64,000 bases of DNA from Neurospora tetrasperma FGSC 2508 (GCF_000213175.1 NW_009799099.1:2547800-2611799); one strand, 5' to 3'. Positions 35,819 through 47,346 are shown, counted from the stretch's first letter. Notes: generated by a model not told the origin, from the sequence alone. Made by a program: numbers and translations.

Positions 35819-38706
35819 TTATTCCACCTGGGTTCGAAGACGGGCCTCGTTGGCCAGCCGAGTTCCGTCTTCGCGTGTCTTTTCTGCCTCTTCCTTGAGC
35901 CCTTGTTGTTCGAGAGACTGTGCGAGCATACCCTCGGCCACGCTCATCCACAAAAGATTTCCGCTCTTCTTTGCCTGTGCCGTGCCTGCTCTTGCGCTTT
36001 TCAGCGCCTGTTCTCCAACGACATTTTCGAAGAGCTTGTTACGCATAATGTTCAACGCGATCGACAGGAAATGTGTGTTGCTGGTGTTTTGCGCGCCGTT
36101 GAGCGATAGCTTCATGTGCTGCTTGACCTGGTTGATCGGCAGCGGCGGATCCAGCGTAATGGAGGCGAGCACCAGGTTGTATGTAATCCTGATATCCAGA
36201 TCAGGATTATCCTCACAGAGCGGCCGTAGAAAATCCAGGAGCTGTGCGGTTTCTCCATCACTACGATGTGCTGGCGCTTGCATGATCCAGATCCGATTCA
36301 GCGCAGCTAGGATGCATAGTTCCGAAATGATGTGGCTCGTGTTATTTTGCGGTAGTCCACTCCGGTCCATTGCGAACCTCGGGTCTTTCCAGATCACAAG
36401 TGCTTCCCCAAGTTTGCAGGTTCCTTGTTTGAAGACTCCGGTCAAGTAAAGAGTCAGCACATCCAAGAACCCTTCTGGCTGTTGCGCCGTACCCAACGCA
36501 TCGAGACACGCCTTCACCTTCCGCCAGTCCGAAAGAGTGGCGGCTTGCAGTCCAACCAGGACTTGAGCATAGTTGCTCACACCCTTTGCCCACTGGGCAT
36601 GCGCGAGAGCATCCGGGAGCGGCTTCGGTCCCGAGCCCGAGTTCTTGTCTGAGTAACAGGTTAGCAGAACTGATTGAAAGACCGGTGCTCACTAATGCAT
36701 ACCTTCCAACAACCGCACAGCTTCTGTCCAGATTGTCGAGCTTCTTCCCAAGGTAGTAGATTTGTAAAGTGCCACTATGCCGTTGAATATGTACCTGCGT
36801 AATGATCAGTATTCAAGTGTACCTACTTGTCAAATACCGATTCACTTACGCCATTGCGAACGACCCTTGTTTTCCCAGAGCTGATAACACCAAGTAATCG
36901 AAGACGCCATCCCCACGCCGGAGGACGGCCTCTGTATCGCGGCTGAGTGTCGGAGCAGCGTCGTTAACAACGCGTCTTATGGGAAGAAGAAGCTCATGCG
37001 AAACTGAGGACCAGCTTGGAAGGTTGCGCAGTTCCTCTAACTTGCTCTGAAGGACGCTCAGCTTTTGAGCAGCATCTCTGTGAGACTTTTGCCGAAGGCT
37101 GCAAGCAAGATCGAGCAACAGTAGAAGGACGTCGAGCTGAGGAAGGTGAGCAGCATCATCAAATTGCAGTTTCTGTGCCTGCGCAATACAATTTTGAACA
37201 CGGTTGATCCAGTCATCCTTCATCGTGTTGAGATGAGACAGTCCTTCCAGGAGCATTACCATGACAAACATAGCCTTCTCGTCCCTTGTTGTCGCAATCG
37301 ACGCCATCCGGCGCAAGTTTTCCAGCGCATGGTGATCAGCAGCAGTTCCTGACTGAATATGAAACGCGGCTTTCAGAAAGCGAAATGCATAGACCCATGG
37401 TGCGTGTTTGTACATAGTAGCATCCATTATATGGGTATCAAGTGACTTGAACGCTGCTCTTGGATTGCGTTGAAAAAGCGTCTTCATTAAGAGAAACTGC
37501 GAGCAGTATTTGAGGTCGATGAAACGATGCTGTTATTTAGAGTCAGCCCTAACCCGTCTTCAGATATCTGCTGCCCACTGTCCTCGAGTGACATACCTTT
37601 TCGCAGACCAAAATACCCCTGGTAAGAGCAGTTTCGGCCTCCATAATATTGGTGGTTTCCTCTATGAGAACACTGGCGTATCTAAGACAAAGTCTAGCTT
37701 CGAGACGCGGCCACAGCTTATTGGAATTCATGGCGACTTCAAGACAGCCCAGGCCTGTCGCTACCATCTTATGGTATTGTTTGACCTCACTATCTGACAT
37801 TGACCTCGCAATTTTGGAGGCTGCAGCGTGTGCTTTGGCGAAGCAGTCTTCGGCCACGCATAGCAACAGTGGCAGCGTCTCGACATGGCCGGTTCTTTGC
37901 GCCGAAGCAGATGATTTCGCGACAGAAGGGGGCCGACCTGACCCGCGTGGCGTAGCCCTTTCAGCAGGTGTCGCTTGGGGTTGTAGGAGCCTCTCATCTG
38001 GCCTATGGCCGTTCTGCCGAGAGATCGGCTGATGCAACTGTTGTGTCTGTACATGCGGGGAGCTCTGGGGTTGTGAAGGTTGAGAGTATGGTTGTTGCCG
38101 TGCCTGTTGTTGGTGATGTTGATTCGGTGTGTTTCGCTGCTGCTGCTGCTGCTTTTGGTATTGCCGCTGCTGTTGGTCATGCTGATTTGTTGTCTGTTGA
38201 ATCTGTTGCAGCGGTATTTGCTGATTGTGCCGCGAAATTTGAGGCAGAGGTAGCTGAGGACTTGGCAAGGTCATCGAATGAGGTGCTGGAAGGATACGAT
38301 TTGTTTGTACAGGCGGAACATATTGCTTTTGGAGGAAGGAAGGATCGACGAATTGAACGGGCGCCGTCGTCGTTTGCGGGGTATGAGCGAACGACGTGGT
38401 AGGCTTGGAGCTATAATTCGACAGGTTGACCGGGTTATTGGAATCAAAGGTCGGTTGCGCCTGGGGATAGGCTGACTGCGCGTACGGGACCTGTGGTTGC
38501 TGACTATGTTGAGATTGTTGAAGATACTGAGGGTGCCCATTCTGGTAGCCATTCACGTATTGCTGCTGGTGGTGCTGATGGTGATACCCGGCAACGGGCT
38601 GAAAGGCTTGTTGAGCTTGCTGCTGCTGCTGCGGTTGCTGATTCTGATTCTGTTGAGGGTAAATGCCGTATGGCTGCCCCGGGGGCATCGCATCGTGATA
38701 TGTCAT
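35819..38706 (-). CDS. SCC4: Scc4/Mau2 cohesin-loading factor
   Basis: Four exons in coding order, 38706-37597, 37529-36850, 36794-36703 and 36648-35819, encode 903 residues; introns are 67, 55 and 54 bp. The in-frame TTG twelve bases upstream is not the start; ATG at 38706 is. Residues 1-270 are a Gln/His/Pro-rich low-complexity tail. From about 275 the protein is all-helical with the repeat pattern of the cohesin-loading factor family: VAEDCFAKAHAAA, ALTRGILVCEK joined to HRFIDLKYCSQFLL across intron 1, then MKTLFQRNPRAAFKSLD. In other eukaryotes Scc4/Mau2 wraps the N-terminus of Scc2 and directs cohesin to chromatin. It is divergent from the hydrolase gene to the right. Confidence 0.9.
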
Positions 38707-39719
38707 GGCATTTGTCAATTGGAGAATGGTCTCTGTCTCTTCGGGTCGCGGCGGGCGTAGATAAGTTCGTGCATCGGCGGTGGGAACTGCGCGCTATCGG
38801 TGTCGGGTTACTCAGATACTGGGCGAATGTGACAGATGAAGGTCGCTAGGAGCGTAGCATGGTCAATGTTCGTTTAAAAGAAGGATTTGACAAAGGCGAC
38901 GAAAGTTTTCAAGGTGTCTGTGATGTTGGCAGGAAGAAGAGCAGCTTGCTTCCAGTTGATGTCTGCGTGGTTGCTACTGCCGTGTCTGACTGTTAGCGCG
39001 CTGCCGCCGCGGCAAGGACAGTCCATGCGTCCACAGACGCTATCCTTCTGCTGATTGGCGCCCGATGACGGGTGCTATGTGGCCCACAATACATAGCAGG
39101 CAGGGCAGGCATCACCAGAATCCGCATTTGCTGGGCGCGCTGCAGGTCCGACGGGAAGACAGGGCAGGGGACGGGAATCGACTGGATGCAACAAGGAATG
39201 CCGAGTTTCCCACTCGTACCACTCGCTGTCCGCCCGACTGTTTGGGGCCCATCAGGGCATGATGCTGTGGAGACGGAAACGAAGATGGGATGGAACCGGA
39301 CTAGACTTTCGAACCTTGGGAGCTCACCCGCGCCGTGGGCTGAAAAGGGACGAGTCAATAGGCTGGGGAGTCCGTCTTGAGGCGCGATATTTTGAATTGA
39401 AGGTTGAAATTCTAAGGTAACATCAAGTAAAGTAGTTCCAAACCGCGATTTGTTGTCATCGTCATCAACATCGTGATAACGGTATAGGGGGGGAGCAGCG
39501 CCAGGTCAAGGACCGCCGCCAAAAGATTGACTTTGCTGTCATTTCTTTGTACCTCGGCACTTTGAAGTCGGTATAAATAGAAGTTTGTCTGTCGGTCATC
39601 CACGAGCTTTTGATATTCTTTCCTTTAACATACCTACTCTTTCAGCTCTTATCATCCTCACAATTTCCTCTTCAACACTTGTACGGGTAGGCCGGGTCAA
39701 CGGTCGTTTAGGCGTAATC
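38707..39719. other. Divergent promoter region
   Basis: This lies between the SCC4 start and the hydrolase start. The hydrolase side has a TATA element at 39572. Frames at about 38993-39380 appear on both strands and have no recognisable features. Confidence 0.5.
39572..39579 (+). promoter_or_regulatory. TATA box of the YheT-type hydrolase gene
   Basis: TATAAATA lies 148 bp upstream of the ATG at 39720 and is followed by the pyrimidine-rich leader typical of fungal genes. In-frame codons upstream of the ATG lack an ATG of their own. Confidence 0.5.
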
Positions 39720-41271
39720 ATGGACTGGTTCGGTCGCGCCAAGATCTCTTTCACCCACCACACATCACCACTTACACTCCAGCAGAAGGATGGCACGACG
39801 ACCGACTTACTCAAGGTCTGCGAACTGGCCACTCCGCCATGCCAACTGAACCCGCTTCTGTTTAACGGACATGTCCAGACCATGTGGACTGTGGTTAAGG
39901 AGCATGGCCCCCAGATCTACTATCGCCGGAAGATCTTCGATTCAGACCACAAGCTCTACGCCGGCACCTTCACTGTCGATTTTGTGACTGAGCCGCACCA
40001 GGACTTTGAAGAGAAACTACCTCCTAGGACCGCTTACTTCTCCGAACAAGATTTCGCCAACCTACCTTCGGATGACAGCAAGCCTATGCTTATCGTGCTC
40101 CACGGTTTGTCCGGAGGCTCGCATGAAATCTATCTCCGTCACGCCATTTTGCCTCTTGTTGAGAGTGGCAAGTGGGAAATCTGCGTGGTCAACTCTCGTG
40201 GATGCGCCAACAGCGCCGTTACAAGCGGTCTCTTTTTCAATGCCAGGGCCACATGGGATATTCGACAAGTTGTGAAATGGGCCAGACAGAACTTTCCCAA
40301 CCGTCCCCTTTTTGGCGTTGGCTTCTCTTTGGGTGCGAACATTTTAACTAATGTAGGTAACTTGAACCGTCAACGTAGGCAACTTTTTCGAACCTCCACT
40401 AATGTGTCCGATATAGTATGTCGGAGAGGAAGGAGAGGGTTGTCTGCTGAAGGGTGCAGTTGCGGTTGGAAACCCGTTCAACCTAGATGTCACCAACAGA
40501 GCTTTACGGCGAACTCACTTGGGAAGACTTTACCAACGGGTGATGGGAAGTAAGTTCAATCAACTAATCACATACTGCTTCACAAAGATGCTGACTCACA
40601 TGTCATTTTGCAGCCAACATGAAGAAGCTGGTTGCGAACCACAAGGAGACCGTGCTCAAGTACACCAACCTTGACTATGACAGGATACAGAACATCACCT
40701 ACCTGAACGAGTTTGATCGTGAAGTGCAGACCGTAACCTGGGGCTACCCCACCGAGGACGCCTACTACCGCGATGCTTCCTCATGTGACGCTGTCCTAGG
40801 CATCAGGATTCCCTTTATGGCCCTCTCTGCTGCTGATGATCCGGTGAGCATATCTTATCCTTTTAGTGCGGTTTCGAAAACCCCCATAAGCGTAGAGCTG
40901 ACACATCACTAGATCGCTGTTGAGGAAGCCATCCCCTACCAAGAGATCAAGCAGAATCCCTATACGGTTCTTTGCCTCACGTCTCTCGGCGGACATCTTT
41001 CATGGTTCGAGCTTGGTGGCGGACGATGGCATACTCGCCCTGTAAGTTTCTTTTTCTTTTTTTCTTTTTTTTTCTTAGTTTTTTTTTGTCTCGCTTTCCG
41101 GTTGCTTTTTGCTGATTTGTTGTCTAGATCTGCAACTTCCTGAACAAGATGGCTTTCGATATTGACTTGGACGCCATCAAGCCTGATGCTTGTGACAAGT
41201 TCGATAGCCAGTTTAAAACTCACTTCGACCCTGTGCAGCGAAAGTTGCAGATTCTCGATCTGAATCAATAA
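39720..41271 (+). CDS. YheT/ABHD-type alpha/beta hydrolase (Eht1/Eeb1 group)
   Basis: Five exons, 39720-40352, 40417-40549, 40614-40843, 40913-41041 and 41128-41271, encode 422 residues; introns are 64, 64, 69 and 86 bp. The family start is visible as NPLLFNGHVQT near residue 45. The oxyanion region is IVLHGLSGGSHE, the nucleophile Ser203 sits in GVGFSLGAN, the acid is Asp330 or Asp331 in SAADDP, and the base is His360 in GGHLSW, so the triad is complete. The yeast relatives Eht1, Eeb1 and Ymr210w make and break medium-chain fatty-acid esters and monoacylglycerols. There is no signal peptide; lipid-droplet or mitochondrial association is known in yeast but not shown here. It is convergent with LOC1. 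Confidence 0.92.
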
Positions 41272-41773
41272 ATGGTGGTGGAATGAACACTTGAGAAATC
41301 GAAGACTGTACATAGATTAGCTATAGAGATAGGTCCATCACTTGGGCCTGAAGGGTTTAGACGCGCTTCAGGGCACATTGGGGCTGCACATAGACTTAGA
41401 TTCGTGCTTTCGACTTGGGTACAGGTCCGGACGTACGTTCATTGATGGCTTATACGAGCCACGAGCTACACCATCCTGACGGTTTCCGCCTAATAACATC
41501 TACCGACTCATGAGAAAGAGGCTGGACCAAGGCTGGCGTGCCCAATTGGTATCTTTAATTTCCACACACAAAATCAGTCAGAACTTTTCCCCAAGCCAAG
41601 CCATCCTACCCGCCGCCAGACTTTGATTGATATAAACGCCCAGACGCCATACATGCGAAGAAAAAATGCTTGGTGTAGGTATTACACGACAAACTTCCAC
41701 CCTTCCCGTCTTCACTCTCCCAGCCCATTCCCAGGAGGGACCTTCAAAGCTCCCAGCATCCTTGCTTGATTAT
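41272..41773. other. Convergent intergenic region
   Basis: This contains only the 3' ends of the hydrolase and LOC1 genes. Nothing else is visible. Confidence 0.5.
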
Positions 41774-42516
41774 TTATTCGGGAGCAGCGAAGGATACCGA
41801 CTTCTTCTTTTTCGACTTAACGGCTTTCGTGCCTGCAGACGAGAACTCCTTGACATCTCTGGAGTCGTCGTCGTCGTCGCCCTTGCCACCGCCCGACTGC
41901 TTGCTGCGCTTACGCTTCTTGCGCAGCGAGTCCTTAGTCTCTTCAAGTCTGGCCTTGCGCTCGGCCTCCTTCTTCTCGGCTTCAGCGCGTCTCGCCTCGC
42001 GAATCTCCTCCATTTGTCGCGCCTTGATCATCTTGGACTCGATCTGGCCCTCCTTTTCTGCTTGTACGATGGCTAGGATAGTGGCCATGCTCTCCTGTAC
42101 AAAGGGGGGAAACATGTCAGTTACTTGATGCTTTCCGGTCTTGAAACCTAGCAAAAGAAAAACCAAAAAACCAATATGACCCCAGACGCTAACGAAATAG
42201 AGCTTACCTTATCATCAACAAACACCTTGCCCTTCTTCTTTCCCTTTGGCTTGGTCACACCAACGGGGGTGATCATGTTGAGTTCCGGAATCGCAAGCTC
42301 CTTTTCGCTGTAGGTCTTCTTCTTCTTTTTCCTGGCAATAAGTTCTTGGATGTTCGGTCGGCCCTTGTTGGCAGTCACGAGAGTGTGAGCTTTGCCCTTC
42401 GGCTTTCCCTTAGACTTGAGCACTCCATCGTTCCTCGACCTCTCCGCATCTTTGCTGCCCTTGATGCCAGATTTGTTCGCAGCGTGCTTGTTCTTTATCG
42501 TCTTTGTCGGCGCCAT
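41774..42516 (-). CDS. LOC1: Loc1-type 60S ribosome assembly/export factor
   Basis: Two exons in coding order, 42516-42208 and 42094-41774, with a 113-bp intron, encode 209 residues. The N-terminal half is Lys/Gly-rich, followed by [20 protein letters not shown] and [19 protein letters not shown], the signature of the fungal family. The intron joins VDDK to [20 protein letters not shown] long charged helix (about 125-180) follows, ending in a poly-Asp patch and a basic tail. In yeast Loc1 is a nucle(ol)ar RNA-binding protein needed for early 60S assembly and for ASH1 mRNA localisation. It is divergent from HIS3, sharing a ~600-bp promoter region. Confidence 0.92.
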
Positions 42517-43114
42517 TGTTAGTTGTGGTTGATTCGTTGATTAGGTCGCAAGAAATCAACGATAGATGGAATGGTGGTTCGGGATATGGATGGGTGGATG
42601 GAGTACGAATACTCTCGAATGTATCCTGTACGCTGTCGCTTCAGTTCGGTCGACTTCTGGGGAAAAATTTGGGACCGGAATTGGTCCCTGCCTTATCTTA
42701 TCGCTGTTAATCCAAGGTACCTAGGTACCTACCTCTAGGTAGAGCTTGAATAGCACTGTATCAATGCCTGGGTGAGCGCGGCTACGGGGCAGTGGGGTCT
42801 GTCAACTCGCTGTGGGGCGGCCTTGAAATCTCTAATTGGCAGCTGGAGATCGGCAGGCGAGCAGGAAAGTCTAGTTCCCTTCTAGTGTAAGCGCGGGGTT
42901 GGCAGCACTAGGTACCTATTCCATAGAGGTACTTATCGATTGCCTATCGGTGCGTTCTTGGTTCCCTCCCGTCACTGGTGGCGCTCCGAAATCGCCAAAA
43001 TTTCCAAGATCACCTTTATTGTCGCCATCCTTACATCGCAATTGATCACATTGCAGTGGTGATATCCCAAGAGTCTACGGTCCCCAGAAGTCTCAGACGC
43101 CCTATTCAGACAAA
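42517..43114. promoter_or_regulatory. Bidirectional promoter of LOC1 and HIS3
   Basis: This 598-bp region separates two divergent starts. It contains a GGTACCTAGGTACCT-type palindromic cluster at 42716-42742 and a weaker one at about 42911-42932. I did not find a clear TGACTCA site for the amino-acid starvation regulator expected on HIS3. Confidence 0.5.
42716..42742. repeat. GGTACCTAGGTACCT-type palindromic motif
   Basis: A short cluster of overlapping TACCTAGGTA palindromes. Similar TACCTACC or CCTAGGTA words occur in other intergenic parts of this window (about 20430-20530, 36815, 42911, 63396-63415) but not in coding exons. It may be a short dispersed repeat or a protein-binding motif. 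Confidence 0.55.
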
Positions 43115-43887
43115 ATGAGCACCGAACAGCCTGCGCCCCGCTGGGCCGCCTTTGCACGCGACACCAACGAGACCAAGATCCAGATCGCACTCAACCTTGA
43201 TGGCGGCGCATTCCCTCCCGAGACCGACGCCCGCTTGAACGTCAGTATCGCCGACGGCCATGCCACCCAGGCTAGCAAATCGCAAACCATCAGCGTCAAT
43301 ACCGGCATTGGCTTCCTTGACCACATGCTCCATGCGCTTGCCAAGCATGCCGGCTGGAGTCTTGCGCTTGCTTGCAAGGGCGACCTTCACAGTTAGTAGA
43401 CATCTTTGGCTTGGGCGCAAAAGTCCTCGTGGATCAACATCCAGAACTCTGAATTGACTTTATCCCTCTCATAGTCGACGACCACCACACCGCCGAAGAC
43501 GTCTGCATCGCTCTTGGTTACGCTTTCGCCAAGGCTCTCGGCACACCCACCGGCCTCGCGCGCTTCGGATACGCATACTGCCCTCTCGACGAGGCCCTCA
43601 GCCGTGCCGTCGTCGATCTGTCGAACCGTCCCTTTGCCGTTGTCGACCTCGGTCTTAAGCGTGAGAAGATTGGCGATCTCAGCACCGAGATGATCCCCCA
43701 CTGCATCCATAGCTTTGCCGGGGCTGCCCGCATCACCGTGCACGTCGACTGCCTCCGCGGCGACAACGACCACCACAGAGCTGAGAGCGCATTCAAGGCG
43801 CTTGCGGTTGCCACGAGGCAGGCTACTAGCCGGGTGGCGGGTCGCGAGGGTGAAGTTCCTAGCACCAAGGGAACGCTCAGCGTATAA
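43115..43887 (+). CDS. HIS3: Imidazoleglycerol-phosphate dehydratase
   Basis: Two exons, 43115-43391 and 43475-43887, encode 229 residues; the 83-bp intron falls inside the [13 protein letters not shown] motif. The enzyme (EC 4.2.1.19) dehydrates imidazole glycerol phosphate in the sixth step of histidine synthesis and uses two Mn ions. Metal-ligand motifs are visible: [16 protein letters not shown], the DHHTAED block, [19 protein letters not shown] and the C-terminal [15 protein letters not shown]. The C-terminal STKGTLSV is the usual family end and the length matches the family's usual ~220 residues. The fungal enzyme is normally cytosolic. Confidence 0.97.
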
Positions 43888-44667
43888 GGAAGTGGGAAGG
43901 GAGTAGGTTATGGGTTTGGATATAGAAGTGCAATGATACCATGTAATGTCGTTTACCGTGGTACTTTGCGCGCATGTTCGGCTGTCATCATTTCGCCATA
44001 GCGACGGCGTAGAGTTGAGGTGAAGAATGGAAAACCAGATGCATCTTGCGAATTGGCGAATGTATACCTAGGGAATTTACCCCTGATGCAGGTTGTTGAC
44101 AAAGTTCCCCTTTCGGAAAGTCGGACGTACGCGGGCTCCACAGCGGACAACAGAATGGGGATCGAGGGGAAAGTGGAAGCGCAAGAAAATCCCTAGAAAT
44201 AATACGGAACCTCGCACGACCCAGTCGTTCATGTGACGTACATATATTTTTCCTCCTCTTGGTGATTTCTATACCCAAAAGACACTATACGACACCGAAG
44301 CCTCACGCTGACAACGTCTGTAATTGAACAAAGACAAATAACGCTACGTTCAGCTCGTCAGGAAAGACAAATCGGCAGCAAAACCATCTCTATTAGTTGC
44401 ATCCACCGGCAACGACTCACTCCACATCTCATACGTTCCGGGAGACGGCCTTCCGAGAGTGAATCACCAAACCATCTCAAACCGACCTTTATACAACCAA
44501 ACCAACAAGCCGAACGAAACAAATTCAAACAAGAACCGTCAGGCTCAACGACCCCAAATCCCTTCCAACCACCACCACCCCAGGAAGTCCCTCATTATCA
44601 ATTCACACTGCCTCCACCCACGCCATATACCTCTCTCTCTCTCAGACAAACACACAAAACACCAAAA
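43888..44667. other. Intergenic region upstream of the Rcf3-like gene
   Basis: This holds the HIS3 3' end and the promoter/leader of the next gene. The last 220 bp are strikingly A/C-rich on the + strand with runs of CCAACC and CTCTCTCTC, typical of a fungal 5' leader. No separate gene is supported. Confidence 0.5.
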
Positions 44668-45217
44668 ATGTCCAGGCCACTCGACGTAAACACCAGGAAG
44701 CACGAAGAGGCCAACCAAGCCTCATGGGAAGCATGCAAGGGCGCCTTGTCCGGAGCCTTCAAGTGGGGTGTGGCCTCGGCGATGTTGGGCGGACTTGGAT
44801 ACGCCGTGTCTCCGATGTATAGGGGGTTTACTATTCAGTTCAAGGTGTATGTATCTTCCTTTTTCTTTCCTTCCTTTTCTTTCTTTCTTTTTGTTCCCTG
44901 TTGTCTGTCAATTCCTCCTCTGTTTTCATTTCCCGTTGCATATTTTGGTTTGTTCTGTTACTTTATCTGCTTTGGATCGCGAGTAAAATGCCATGTGACA
45001 TTGACTAGGTGACCCAAGAGAGGGGAACAGTTACTGATGAAATGAGAAATGCAGATACATACAAATGTCTGGTATGGTACTGGGCGGTATGCTGGAGGCG
45101 GATCACCGGATCCGCGAGTACGAAAAAACCATGAGGATGAGGAGGAGGATAGCGGCAGATCAGGCTATGTGGAAGCAATTTGAGGAGACGTATGGGAAGG
45201 ATGAAGATGATGAGTGA
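44668..45217 (+). CDS. RCF3: Rcf3-like respiratory supercomplex factor
   Basis: Two exons, 44668-44846 and 45055-45217, with a 208-bp intron, encode 113 residues. The N-terminus is polar; two short hydrophobic segments lie at about 23-46 (ALSGAFKWGVASAMLGGLGYAV) and 58-72, separated by PMYRGFTIQFKVYIQ. Then comes GGMLEADHRIREYEK and a charged helix ending in an acidic tail. This layout (GAL...ASA, YR...Q..V, G...AD) resembles yeast Rcf3, the small inner-membrane protein related to the N-terminal half of Rcf2 that modulates cytochrome oxidase. The match is from memory of the yeast sequence and is moderate; a generic fungal small mitochondrial membrane protein is the alternative. Confidence 0.65.
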
Positions 45218-45560
45218 GTAAGTGAGTGAGGGATGGCAGTGGGGTCAGTCAGGCTCTGCTGAGAGTTCTGGGTTTCTTGGACCGTTTGGGTCGGAGGATC
45301 GATCGGGGTTTCGTGGAGAATGAAACGGTTGGCATTTTCTTCTCTTTTCTCTCTTCTCTCCAATTGTTCACGTCTCCCTTTGCTTTATAAACAACCTTTG
45401 ATACCGGCACAACTACAGCCCACCAAACGTCATATTCGGCGTGTACATGTTATTCGTCAATCCAACCTCTTCCTCATTTCTCGTAGCCCAATCAGTCATT
45501 CCAGGCATCATTATTATCATCATCATCATCATTACCATCTGTAATGGCCTCCAAAGGCAC
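45218..45560. other. Convergent intergenic region with ATC microsatellite
   Basis: This lies between two tail-to-tail genes. A short (ATC/ATT)n run at about 45507-45534 produces histidine-rich or isoleucine-rich spurious frames. Nothing else is visible. Confidence 0.5.
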
Positions 45561-46280
45561 TTACAAAGGGTAAGGGCTCCCGTTGTACACACACCCAAAA
45601 TCGGTCCACCCGACAGGGACCTTCTCGATGTCACGGAAACCGTGTTCCTTAGGCCTGTTGATGCCCTCAAACGAAAACCAAGTCGACGCTGAAGGTGAGC
45701 CGTCGACCACAGTGGTACTGGAAATCAGAATTTGTCAGCATAGCCCACAAATCAATAGTGTATCGAAGCGTCTAGGAAGGAGAAAGAAGGAGGCAACTCA
45801 CTCGCAGATATTCATGATACCCGCATCAAAATACTCAACGTATCCCATCGAGATCAACCATTTTCCAGCCCCGACATCGTTTTTGGCGCAGGGCAGTGAG
45901 TGGAACTCAGCAAACTTGTAGTTCTGTCCATCGGGAATGCGAGCGTTGACATTGCAGGGCACCTCTGTATCGTCCCGCGAGTCCCAGATGGCAAAGCTGA
46001 GCTCAACCGAGTGCGTGGTATCATTCCAGTGACGAGAGAAGCCTTTCACTGACCACCAGGGGCCCTGGTCCACCCACTCGTCGCCGTTGCCGTTGCCGTT
46101 GCCGTTACCATGTCCCTTCCCATGGCCATTGCCGCCGCCGTTGCCATGACCACCCTTCTTGTTGCCGTGCTTGGTAACCTCATGGAGCTCGCCTGGGGCG
46201 CGGACCTCGCTGATGGGGTTGGCGAGGGTAGTCGGAAGGCCCGACAGAAGGGCGTAAAGAAGGACGGTCTGGAGCTGCAT
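45561..46280 (-). CDS. Small secreted protein with Gly/Asn/His-rich linker
   Basis: Two exons in coding order, 46280-45802 and 45717-45561, with an 84-bp intron, encode 211 residues. The N-terminus is a classic signal peptide (MQLQTVLLYALLSGLPTTLA) with cleavage likely after Ala20. A linker at about 38-66 is built of GHGNG/GNGNG repeats. The C-terminal ~145 residues form a compact domain with four cysteines (CNVNAR, LPCAKN, NIC, FGCVYN) and many aromatics (GPWWSVKGFSRHWND). I do not recognise the family; a secreted effector-like or antimicrobial-type protein is possible but unproven. A TATA element lies 146 bp upstream of the ATG. Confidence 0.8.
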
Positions 46281-46425
46281 CGTTGGTGCTTTCCTGTTGG
46301 TTTGGTCTGAGCCGGAAAGGTGATGGAGTCTGGGGGTTAGTCGTTGCGGACGATAGAAGAATGGTAATTGTGATGCTGAGATGCTGTGTTACTCTTCTTC
46401 TTCTTCCATGCAGGAACCCGTTGTC

Positions 46426-46433
46426 CATTTATA
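46426..46433 (-). promoter_or_regulatory. TATA box of the secreted-protein gene
   Basis: TATAAATG on the minus strand, 146 bp upstream of the ATG at 46280, in an otherwise pyrimidine-rich upstream region. Confidence 0.45.
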
Positions 46434-47322
46434 CATTTCGACTCTCACTTATTTTTGGTTTCCGACAACGCTGCTTCCCACATTCCATACCTAGATTTGG
46501 CTTTATTTTTGCCATCGCAATCTAGGCCTGTGGCGGGCTAACGATTTTTTTGGTGGTGTTGTCGTCAACGCCGAACCATTAGTCAATGCATCGTAGGAGA
46601 CTAGAGATCCTTCGTATTGTCCAGGTCGCATAACCATTGTAGGTGTTGATATGGCAAACGCGCAGTAGAAGGGTGCGAGAAGCTAGAAAAGGAAAAAGAA
46701 GACAGGGTTCACGTGAGAAGAAAGACAATGCGCTTGCCCGCCCATTGCAGACAAAAAGGGGGAATGAGGCTTGATGGCTTTCTGACTGTCTTTGAGCCTC
46801 ATCTGAAGCCAGTTCGCCAGCGGTACGTTGTAACTTCATCATCCTTCCGACAGTTCAATTCCAGCGTGTTTCTGCAGAACGATGGTTTCCTCATCGCGAA
46901 CTCACAGCATTTATGGCTTCTTGGAGAGCATCGTATACTGGAAAATATAGGACAACCAAAACTGTCAAGTCGTTAGTTAGCTTGTACAATCTGATAGATC
47001 ATGGCCAAGTAACAGATCTTGGTATCCAGCCAATGGTGTCTGAGAATTGAAGTGATTCGTAAAATTCGCACAGTAGTGAAGGTGAGGATGGAAGCTTCTT
47101 GGAGCTCACCGACATACCGGACCGGCAGCTTATGGCCTTCAAAACCATAAACTTTGCGCTTTTGATTGGCTGGAAACCGTTTGAGTGCTGTCTTGTGGCC
47201 GACTTATCCCTTATGGCGAACTACCGAACTCAACTCTGCCCTGCGCTGCACATTTGTAGAGTCTTTTGGCTCTTTTGCCCTCACGGTCTCATGATATCGC
47301 CAAGGAGAGACGGAGAGAGGGT

Positions 47323-47346
47323 GGGGGGGGGGGGGGGGGGGGGGGG
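47323..47346 (+). repeat. 24-bp poly-G tract
   Basis: An uninterrupted run of 24 G. The same kind of tract borders the assembly gap at 22643-22665. It is capable of forming G-quadruplexes and is a known trouble spot for sequencing, so its length may not be exact. Confidence 0.9.

Noticed and set aside
38706-38718. Upstream TTG as the SCC4 start
   Set aside because: The first in-frame ATG is at 38706; TTG starts are not expected in fungi.
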